Positions 26,901 through 38,900 of a stretch of 64,000 nt of DNA are shown piece after piece. Position numbers and translations under genes: made by a program. The stretch is from Rhabditophanes sp. KR3021 (Eukaryota; Nematoda; Chromadorea; Rhabditida; Alloionematidae): the NCBI GenBank assembly GCA_963281155.1, contig CAUJLY010000001.1:8618001-8682000 (forward strand), written 5' to 3'. How positions within the stretch are numbered: position 1 is the first letter of the stretch; each line of letters starts with the position of its first letter. The notes under the pieces were generated by a model that was not told where the DNA came from, did not search any database, and saw only the letters and a program-made list of their open reading frames with translations.

Positions 26901-29900
26901 ACAAGGCTATGTTTATCCCCGATGGAGCAGGCCAATACAAAATAGGGATCAAATTTAATGATTGTGAAATTAAAGGTACCTCTTTGTTGTTTGTTTATTT
27001 TTAATTGGTCCTTTTGCAGGCAGTAGTTTCTTACTAGATGTAGCTGACTCAACGTCTTTTTCAGTTTATGGAGATAACTTGAAGATGGCTGCTGTTGATA
27101 GATTAAGTACATTTATGATTCATGCTTCAAATGCTGAATGTAAAGACATAACGGTATTTATTACAGGTTAGTTTTGTTTGTTAGTGTTAATTTAATTGGT
27201 CTGATGTAAAATGTCTTTTGTCTTTAAATTGTGTCTTTTATTATGATTGTCGCATTATTGTTGTTGCTGTTAATTGTCTTTGTGAACATGTTCGTCAATT
27301 GAACAACAAGTAAGAACATCATTTTCAAATTTAGCACCTTCTCTCAAATCGAAATATGGCAGAGTGATTCCAATTAACGAAAATACTTTCAAAGTCGAAT
27401 TTAAACCTATTGAAGCGGTATTTAATTATCCATCTAAATCTATTTAATGTTATTTTTATTTCAGGGTAAATTTAAAGAAAACAACCAAAATTTATTATAC
27501 TAAAATTAAAAGGAACCGACATTAGAAGATATTTTGGCAAAAAGTTATTTGAGAGCTAACTCACTGATTCTCGTGACAAAGTCAGGATCTTTCAAAAACA
27601 TCACTTCATTTGACTGTCCAGAATCTTCGACATTAGTCAGTTGTCTTCGCAAGTCGAACATAATAACGTATCCCAAACCTCAGAGCTTGATTTATACAGG
27701 GATCCTCAATGTAGACGGCGACTACTTCTCCTTCTGAATTGTTTGGGTATAGCAGAATAAAGCGTGCGATGTTCTGTCTAGTTTTGGCATCATGCATTTG
27801 TAGTCTTCTTTTTATTGCGCCAGAAACTCCTACATAAAAGATTAGTTTTTAACTTCAATAAGAGACACTTTATCTAATTAAAGCCCAACGGGGACGTCCA
27901 ATACGAAGTAAACGGAGTGCTTCTTCTTCAAAGACTTTCAAGCAGTAGCCTTCTCAAGTTTCCCCATCAACTTCTTCCATAATGTGTGGTCTGCCAATTC
28001 CTTATCTTTGCATATTTCTTTGTGCACTTCTTCAGTTTATGACAGGATTGAGACTTGCAATGTTTCGTCAGATGTCGATGATTATTGGTTTTGAAGTTGG
28101 ATCCTTTCAAATTTGTCAGCCTCGATCAAATTGAATTCACTTTGCGCAAAGGTCTTTTTAATTGCATAGACTTCATGATCATTAATAAGATCGTTACGAA
28201 AAGAAATTCCCGATGCGTTGACTGTGTCTTCATCGGCTAATAACATGACTGTAGATAAGCGATTTTTAAACTCAGGATGAGATTCAGCAATACAATGTTT
28301 CATAGCAAGAGCTGTTTGTTCATCGTAAATTTCTTTTGAGTAGGTAGCCTCAACGGCTTTACCTTTATCAACATCAGAAGCCATTCCATCTTCTTTTAGT
28401 GACATGTGACGAGCGTACTTGTTGGCCAGTGGACATTTGGGAAGATTGTAAATGACCCCCACGCTCTTTAAATCTTGAAAAGATTTCTGTCTTCGAGTCC
28501 ACACATTTTCTTCTGCCAACATAGTAAACTCTTTTGTTACAGGATGATGCAACAAATAAATACGTGTATTGTTTGGTAGATCAGATTTCTAAAAAGAATG
28601 ATTAATTAAACAAACTTACATGTCCTTCATCAAACTGTTCTCTCAAATACTTAATACTCTTACCAGCACGATCATCTTAAGAATTTCTACTTTAAGTCGC
28701 CTTGTTTTGCAGGACCTATTCGGCCCATGATCCTTAGAGAAGGTACCTTTATTACATGAGTGGGAGTAGTGTGTGCATTCGGTCTTTGCCAAGTTTGCTT
28801 TTGATTGGTCAAGAATAGAAATTAGCATTTCACGATAGTCTTCATTGCCGGAGAATTCGTTTAACAATTTTGACGTCAACTCTGTTTTGTTGGAAATCGT
28901 TTTTGACCCGATCAAGTCACTAAGATGGTAAAATAATCTTCCACCTATAACAGTCTTGCCAAGTCCGTAGCAGTGTGGTTGGGATCGGTGAGGACTTCCA
29001 TTAAATGATTGTAGTTTTCAGAAATATCTCTAACATCGGGCATCGTCTCCCTTCTTGGTGCTTTGTGCAATGATCAAGGTCATTATGCTTCAGAGCTTCC
29101 GATTCTCGTATCATCACGAGGCCTAAGCTTTCTAAAAGATTATCACTAACCATACGTTGAAACTCCTGATCTTCATCGTATTTGATCATCTACCGAGATG
29201 CTGCATCTTTTTTCCATTTTGACATCCTCGACTTGACCTCTCTCCATCTTGCTCGTTTGAAAGGCAATTTATAATCACCAAAAAGATTGTGCTATAAAGT
29301 AAACAAGTAAAACTCATTTTTCCAGATTTTCAGTGAAAGATTTATGATATTGCACAGCCTGATACATTATACCTTTTTCAACAATTTCGTCTTCTAATAT
29401 TGTGATACACTCTTTGACAGCTAATTCATATCCTTCAAGAACACTGATTACTTTAAATTGTTTCGTAGATACTCTTGAAATTGCTGGTCCAATGCATTGA
29501 TAACATCTTAAATTTGGTTATTATATTGAGATTAATCACCTTCAGCTTTATTATTTTGACGGATGATTGGTATCACATCTAAGTTTGGCCCTTTCTGTGG
29601 ATTTTCTTCATACCTGTCATTATCTTCCCGTATCATCTCGGAATTGCAACTATCAAATAAAAACAACCTAAGACCATTAGGCCGTCATACAAAACTCTTT
29701 TTTGAAAGCTCTTTTCTAATTGAGCCAATATACCTGAACTCAAAAAAATAAATTACTCGTTTCGAGTTGAATCATACATTTTTAATTATCCTCTTAACTA
29801 TTGAAGGCGAACATACAATCGATGTCAGAATATTTGGACAATCTGTCTATGAGTCTCCATTTATTTGTAATGTGGGTGATCCAGAGTTGGTGACAGTTGA

Positions 29901-32900
29901 CAAGATGCCCAAATTTATAACATCAGCCGATCTTGGTAAATCTTTGTCGTTTGAGATTAATGCAGCGGCAGCTGGTTCGGGGAATCTTGAAATTGGTATG
30001 TGAGCAGGTGTTAAATACCAAACCTAATACTTATGTTTCAGTAATTCAAGGAGGCCGGGTTCCATGCCGAGTCAGCGAGTTAGGTACACGTCACTTTTTG
30101 GCCGAATTTACGATCGAACACCTAGTCTGCCATATCATAGAAATGAAATTTAATTCAGTCAACGTACACAAAAGTCCCTGGACTCTAGAGGTCAAGGATG
30201 AACAGATAAATACAGACCACACAACACAACATTCCACTCCATTGACTGGTTATCTGACAACAGATAACCGAAATATGGAAATTGGTGATGATACTTCTGA
30301 TTTTACTGAATTGTCTGGGATTGGGTTGTATAGAGCTGGGGTTGGTGAAGTTACGCATTTCGAAATTACTGGGGGGAATTTAAGGGCTAAGGATGTTAAA
30401 ATTACTTTGCTTTGTAAGTTTGGTTTATTTTTATTTATTTATTTGTGTTTTAATTAATTTTAGCACCCTCCGCCAAAACAGTACTTGTCAAAATAATCGA
30501 AAAAAGTGTGGGAAAACTAATTTGCGAGTACGTAGCCTCAGAAGTTGGTGAACATCGTGTGAATATTCTCGTAAACGGAACACCCCTCGACACAGAACCA
30601 ATCTACGTTTCAACATTCGATGCAACAAAAGTAAAAATCGAACCAGTTTCAAATGCAACATCACAGGAACCATGTCAATTCGTAGGTAAGTATAAAATTT
30701 GAAATATTCACCATCAACCAATAAAAGTGTGTGTGATGAGATGTATTTTTTAAAACCACTTAACAACCACGCACCATCATAATACTTTATACAACCCCAA
30801 TCTAATCTAACAAAAGTAGTTCATTTATTAAGCAACTTACAAACCTTTATATAGCGGTTAATCTACCCACAAACCCCCTTTAGCGTTAATCTTAGTAACA
30901 ATATTTGATTCAATTTACGCATCAAAAGAGTTTATTTTACATTATATCAATATCATCAACATGTAATATTTACAATATATAGAACATAAATATTTTATAT
31001 ATATAAGTTTAACGCTAATCCAGCTTGACTCAAATACCTCGATCAGTCAAGCATATTTCTATGTCATACGTTGACAGAACCGATTTTTTATTCTTGTTAC
31101 AATTTTTGGGTACTATTCCAATTTGATAAATGTGTTTAGTAAGCATATCAATGCAATCCATTGTATTTGATTATTTGGTGAAATTATAGTTGTTGGAATC
31201 AAAAAATAATAGCTGATGAGGAGAGGATAGAGTAAAAGTTCCTGATAAAGGATATGAATAAATCTTCTATTTTTAGTCCCTTTTAATTGTGGCTTGTTTT
31301 GAATAATTATCTTGGTGGCTAGCCATCATTATATACCATCACAATTCAAATAACGACCATTAATCTTTTAAATAACCGCTACTACTTTTTTGTGTCCCTT
31401 TCTATTTCCATCTATTACCCTGTCCATCCTCAATCAAAAGCGTAATAAGTACATAATACTATTTTATTTGTTATCATTCTATTTATTTGTATATTGAAAC
31501 ATATACTAACAATACCATTTCCCAATTATTCTTGTTTACTAACTATCTTTTTAATCTGAACATTAATTTTATTAACCATATCTTTCATTTCAATCTTCTT
31601 CATACTAAATTTTGAAAATAACGTTTTATAAAGGGATGCAAGATTGATTTCACTCTATTTCAAACTATTACATCTTTCCTACACTAAATATTTTATAAGA
31701 GTCTTTCACTTGATCTTCAATCATTAAAAACATGAATTCTGGTGAGGAAACACTTCATCCACAACCCAAAAACCCTCCTTATGTTTCTGAACTTTATGTT
31801 ATACCCGATGTTGTAGTTGATGCCTCCAATTGCGGTAAAGGAGCTCTTGAGATAGCAGTCAACAAAGGACAAGTTCCGAATAACGTCAAATCACTTGGAG
31901 CCGGAAGGTGTCTTATTACATTTATTCCCAAATATCCAGGAACTTACACCATCGACGTTTCTTTTAACTCTCACCAAATTTTAGGTATCTTTCAAAACAT
32001 TTTAGATCTTGTCATTAAATATTTTTGTAGGATGTCCCATCAAGGTCGACGTACAGCCTAAACAAGTAGGCAAGTCAGTATCAACTCCCCTCTACGGAAA
32101 CACCTCCACCCCAACTCCTGCTCGAACCGGCCAAATCACATCGTCAAAGGAGTTTTTCCACCAAAGCAGTGGTATCATCAAACAACTACCTCCTGCTGCC
32201 TCGCCCGTTCACGACATAACTGATCGAATTTATGACACTATACCAGAAGGTAACATCTATGACAGCGTACATAGAGAAGATGAAGATGTCAAGGGAGTTG
32301 TCAGGACAGTCTCGCCTAAGCTAATTTCTCCTTCCGATACATTAAAAACTGCTTTGTATGAGTCGAATGTTAGTTTGAAGAGCCAAGGTTTGAAGTCTCC
32401 TCAATTGGTCAGGTCAGCTAGTAACAATCAGAGACTTCATTCACCGGAAAGAAGTAATGTTGGGTATACAGTGGCTAATTATAGTGATGATAGAACGAAT
32501 GTTGCTTCGCCTAATAAATTGGCTGGGGAGAAGGAAGGTGGTATGAGAGGGAAGTCTAGTCACGCTGACATTGCCTTGATTACTACTTCGTATGAAACGA
32601 ATAGACCAAGTCCGAGGGAATATATTCCTGACTTTGGGTCAAAGGACAACATTTCTACTTTCGATACAGGAAAGTTGAAGCAGCAAGAACAACTTGAACC
32701 ATCCTCTTCTCAATACTACTACCAAAAGAGAATCGAAAACGCCCACCACACAATGGACCACCTTGGAACCTCTGAAAAGTACAACGACGAGGACATGGTT
32801 TCAATCCACCGTGCCGACCACTCCGACTATGGCATCCAAGAAAACGTCTACGACTCTACACCCAACCTCCTCGACATCACCAAAATCAATGTGAGTGGTT

Positions 32901-35900
32901 TTGATGAGTACGGAGTAATAAATCAAGTCGTCGAGTTTAGTGTCCGCAAAGAGAAGCAGGAAAGGGAAACGTTACCGTTGACATCACGTCCCCCCACGGA
33001 AATAGTGTCAAGTTTAACTCTTACCAAGATGCTCATGGAGACCAAGTCATCTCCTATTTACCAACAATAAAAGGCGATTATAAGGTTTACATCAAAGCAA
33101 ACAACACTCTGATTCCTGGCTTCCCAAAAGTTACTATTGTTGAGGATGAAAGGAAACCTTTGATTAGTGGAAGTGGACTCAATCGAGCCGTTGACCTCAC
33201 TGAGGAAGTTGATCTGGTGTACGATCCTCGAAGCTTCAAGGGTGGTCTGAAGGTACAGGTAAGCGGGCCGGGAAATGAGAAAGTGAAGCATTACATCAGT
33301 AAGAATGAGGATGGAACTTCAAAGATCAATTTCAAGCCAAACTTGCCTGGGATCTATAATGTTAATATCGACGTCAACAATAAGGCTATTGAGGGAAGCC
33401 CTTTCAAGATTGAAGTGACTGATCCTAATTTTACTATTTATGGAAGTTGCCAAGACAGACCTGCTGACCCGCCGAGAGATTATCATTTTGGAATAATGAA
33501 GAGTAGCCAGGTTGAGAATGTTGACCAACGAGTTACTTACAATGACAATGTGGAGGAAAAAAGATTTGATAGAAGTGAGGAGGAAGGCACATTAGAGCCT
33601 TCACTGCAATTGCCATTGGTTCATAGAACTGGCTCCAAGAGTAGTTTGATCGAACATAGAATCAGAAAGAGTCAAGACTTGAATGAGACCAATTCGATCA
33701 AGCACCACGAAGAGCATTTAATGGTTCCACCAGTCGACCTAACCCACCAAGAAGAGGAAATCGAATCGAGAGAAACGAAAGTATTCGGGAAAAGCTATGA
33801 TTTCGGAAAAAGCAAATTTACCTCCAAACACGAAGTCATCAAAAAAGGCAAAGAAGTTGAAGTCAAATTAGAAGGTCTCAAGTTAGGGAAAGAGGATAAC
33901 TTGAAAATAAATATCGTGGCCCCTCAAAGAGTGAAAGGCGATCCCGTCCAAGAAATAATCCCCAAAGTCAAAAAGTCGGGGAAGATTTACGAAATTTCAT
34001 TCAAACCTACTGATGTAGGCACTCACAAGATCTTTGTCACTGTCAACGAAAACCAACACCCTGCTTCTCCTTTTGTTGTGAGAGTGTATGATTGTTCTGA
34101 GATTATTGTGGGGGATATTGTGAAGGAAAGTATTATTAATGATACGGTCGAGTTTACTGTTGACGCAGGCAGAGCTGGATTTGGTAAGCGGATATATTTT
34201 TGATTAGATTATCTTGTGTTTAGGCAACTTGGAGATGGCCATAAAGGATAGTGATAATGTCATCATTCCTTCCCATGTTTCGCAATTGGAGAGTGGAGCT
34301 GCTAAGTTTTTGGTTACTTTTAATCCAGTAGCGATGGGCGTTCATACCGTTAACATAACTTTCAACAAGGAAATTCTGAAAGGAAGTCCCTTCGACGTCT
34401 TGATAGTCGAAGACAAAAACGCCTTACAAGAAAGCACCCTCAAAAAGAAAGACAAGAAAAAAGACAAACTCGACATCAAAAAACTAGAATCCGAAAAGAA
34501 AAAAAGCACCGCTGAAAACATGACAACTGTCTCCAAAATCCCCTCTCTCAGCAGAGTCGAAAAGCCAGCCTCTTTATTAGTAAACCTATCATCTCCGTAT
34601 GATGGAAAATTAGAAGTTGTCGTTTTAGGTTGGTACATAATTTAAAGACAAATTACATTTTTGCTTACCTTTTATCAAATTAACATTCCACCCCTTTATT
34701 AACAACGTTCATTTTTTTAATTTAGATTCACATAAGGAGGTGGTGCCGACTAGTATATTTGACGATGAGATCGGAGTTAAGAGAGTGGAGTTTGTGCCTG
34801 TTAGAGTCGGAGACCATGACATTACAGTTACTTATGCAGGTCAAGAAGTTCCCAATTCTCCCTTTACATGTCGGGCCTATGACCCAACCAAGATCTTGGT
34901 CGGACCCATTCCTGAGGCCGTCTTAGACAAAGCAGTCCATTTTGTAGTTGATGCAAGTGCGGCAGGCGTAGGAAATTTAGAAGTGGCTGTTAATGAGGGG
35001 AAGATTCCTTCAATGGCTCATGGCCTGGGTCAACATAAGTATGATATTTCATTTGTTCCGAGAGAAGAAATTGATCATACTATTTCGATCAGATTCAATA
35101 ATGAAAATATTCCTGGCAGTCCTTTTGTATGCACTTTTTCTGGGATAAGCAATGTTAATGTTGTTGGACCTGGATTGGAGAGAGTTCAGGTTGGGAATAA
35201 AGTCCATTTTACTGTCACAGTTGACGGACCTTCCAGAGATGAGTTGCCAGTGGTCAAGATCGTGGATACTCAGGGACAGTTACTTCCTTACAATGTCAGT
35301 CCAGTCAAAGGAGAATTCAATACCTTCAACATTGATTATGTCCCCCAAACAGTTGGCAATCATAGTATCGAAGTGTTGTACAACAATAATGAGCCCATTA
35401 CTTTTACATCCAAAGCCTTTGATGCCAACAAGGCTAAATTGACTTTGACTGAAGAGGCGATTGTAGGAAATCCATGCAATTTCATCATTGATGCCGCCAA
35501 GAGTGGCGCCGGAAACATGGAGATAATTGTGTCAGTCAATGACAAGAATGTACCGAACTTCGTTCAATCCGAAGGCCAAGCTAAATTCAAAGTCTCATTC
35601 ACCCCCATCGAACCAAAAGACCATTATATCAGCGTCAAATTCAACGGATACCCCGTTCCAGGGTCCCCATTGCGTTGCCCAGCCAAGCTACCATCATCTG
35701 CATCTCCCCCAATCGTCAAAAAAGTTCAAAAGGCAACCGATGCCTCTATAGGTGAAATCCAACTGGTCGGAGACATAACACAAGCTACTGTTGGAAAAGT
35801 GAAAGGCTTTTCCATTGATGCTGGCGGCAAAGGACATGACTGCAATGTCTTGGTAACAGGTACGTTTACTTCCAAACCTTCCCTTTCTATCCGTGATAAC

Positions 35901-38900
35901 ATGTCAAAACGATTTTAATTTCTTTGGTTCCTTCTTTCCTTGGGTAATGGGGTTGGAAATAATATGTATCATTTGATTAGACTCATTCGGTCAGAATGTT
36001 CCTGTTCAGCTAGAGAAGATACATGGAAGTTTTCATGTCCAGTTTGTTCCACCGGTGTTGGGAGATTATTTGGTTGATATAGGCGTCGATGGGATGAGTT
36101 TGCCTTTTTGTCCGGTTCAGATGAAGGTGGTGAAGGAGGAGGAAGTTAAGAGGAACACTTCGCAACTTAGTTCTTCTAGTAAGGGATATAAGAATACGTC
36201 TAAGGGTAAACTTGTGATTGAGAAGGATAGACATTTAGTTGGTGAAAATTGCGAGTTGATGATTGAATTTAATGAAAAAGTTAGCAAGCAATCGATAGAA
36301 TCCAATATTGATGTTGAGATTATTGACAATGATGGAAATTCATTGCCCATCAAAATTAAAGGCAAAGGCTTGACTTTAATAGGCACGTGGACGCCTAAAA
36401 ACGAAGGCCAACACACTATCTCCGCCAAATTTAACGGCAAACAACTCCAAAACAGTCCCATGACACTAACTATCTTAGATCTAAGTGCCGTAAAGATCAA
36501 AGGCCTAAAAAACGACAGCGTAGGTGTTGAACAAACTTTCGAAATAGATTGGAGCAATTCAGGTGGTCGAACTATCTCTGTCTCATTAACCGACGAAGCT
36601 GCTATTGTCTTGCCTTGTGTAATGAAGAAATTAAAAAATGGCGTTCATGCTTGTTCTTTTGTTCCAAAAAGAGCTGGCTTATATTCGTTGGATGTGTTTA
36701 TTGACGATGTCGTGCTGCCAGGTAAATTTGATTTGAAGTCAATGTTACATGTCATATTTCAGAATGCCCATACGATTGCTTCATGACTGATTCGGGTGGT
36801 TTAATGGCACGCGGAGATGCCTTGAAAAAAGCTCAAAGAGGCAAAACAGCCAGATTCGAAATTTCGACTGGTAACACCAAGCCTGGAGAATTAGATGTTT
36901 TTGTTTCAGGTTAATAATGATGAAATTGCTTTGACATGTTATCCCTTTATTCATTTTTTTAATTCATCCCTTAAAACAATTGAACAAATAACTATTAATT
37001 ACATTTTTCAGATCCAAATAACGGTCCAGTACCAGGTAATTAATGGCTACAATTTATTAAAAGAACACGGAATAGATAAATCACTAATAATTTAAGAAAG
37101 AATATAATTAGCTGATAATGATGCATCCATTTTGTTAAGAATCATTTATGAAATTCTTTCAACAATAGCAGGATCTTTTAAATATATATTATTTCATTGA
37201 GTGACCAGACCCCTAAATATTGCTTAAAACATCCTGTAAATCCGATATAATTCATATCCAAGAGCTTCATTAGTAGTTAAGTCGTCTAGAACAATAGCCG
37301 CCAATTGTCTTTTAATTTGTCATCCCCCAATAATCTAAAACAAACATCATATGTGTACTCCACATGTTTATTGAAATCGACACAAACATATGTCCTATAT
37401 CCTCCACAACACTTTTCTGGGGAAATGACTAAGGTTAGAAGGGTGGGAGAATTGGTAGCTATTCAAATCTATACTCACACCATACAACTTAACCATATCT
37501 TTGAAGTGGTTGTAGCAATCAATTGCCAATTTACCTTTCTCACCCAAAGTTATTCCTCCTCATCGTTGATTGAAACTCTTGACAAAGATATTAGGTAACT
37601 TGTTCAAGGACTGGTAAATTGATTGATAGTTAATACTTAGGTTCTGCTTTTATTGGATAGGATCTTTGGAAGGGAAACACTTGTCTGAAACATCTTTTTC
37701 CTTGGCTCTTAGTAGGTGAGGGCATTTGGAGGTTGTGCTTGATGACGATTAAATTGACGTGAGATATTTGACAAGGCAGCCATCTAATTTACTGAGCCAA
37801 AAGAGACATTTGAAGTAAAAATGTTACTAAAACACAACATCTATTTGATATTCATAATATTAATTTTAATTACTTACCAGTAAAATGTTTCAAACAACAA
37901 GATGAAGGTTATTGGGTTGAATTTACGCCAGAAGTGGTGGGCCAACACGTCATCATGGTAACGGTCGGTGAAACAGATGTCAACGGAAGTCCATTCCACT
38001 GCCAAGTTATAGATCCTAGACAAATAATTCTAGCTGGATTTGATGATTCAGTATTGGTGAATGAAGAAGTCAAGTTTAGTGTGCAGAAGAAAGATGCAGG
38101 ACAAGGAGAGGTTAAGGTTGAAATTAGTGATCCAGAGAATTTGCCTGCTAACTTTAACAGGTATGCTGATGTTAATGGGGACGATGTTATCTCCTTTTTG
38201 CCTACTAAATATGGGGATTACAAGGTTAATGTGAAGATGAGTGGCTTTCAAGCACCTGGTTACCCCAAGTCAATTCATGTTGAATGTGAACGTAAACCAA
38301 TTATTACGGGAAAAGGCTTCGGTGGTGCCATTAACATTCAAGATGAAGCTTCGATTGTGTTTGATCCAAGAAAAGCTAAGGGAGGAATCAAAATAAAGGT
38401 AGAAGGTCCTAATAATGAAAAGATTAGACATTCAACTACTAAGAATGAGGATGGAAGTTCGAAGATTGTGTTCAAGCCAACTAGTGTTGGTTTGTATCAC
38501 ATTTTCATTGACTTCAACAATCGTCCCATTCAAGAAAGTCCCGTTCAAATTGAAGTGGTTGACAGTAGAAAGGTTATTGTCGATGATGAACATATGAACG
38601 ACAATGGTGTTTTGATGATGAAGAAAAATGAACCTAATTATGTGAATATAGATGCCACAGCAGGTGGAGCGGGAAAATTGCGAGTTGAAATCAAAAATAG
38701 CAAGGATCAAGTTGTTAACAATATTGCCAAAGTTGAATCATTCGGGCCAGGAAAACATAGAATCATTATTACTCCTTTGGACAATGACAACTACAAAATT
38801 TATTTGTACTGGTCGAATGAACCAGTTCCTGGATACTTCCCAATCCTTGCTACTGCCAAAGAAAGCATCCAAGTCATTAGCACGTCTTATGTAGAAGAAA

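Noticed and set aside
27466..29806. Interpretation of the GIY-YIG relics as Penelope-like retroelements
   Set aside because: Penelope-like elements carry GIY-YIG but also a reverse transcriptase; no RT motif was seen in the longest copy, and relic B contains a spliceosomal-type intron.
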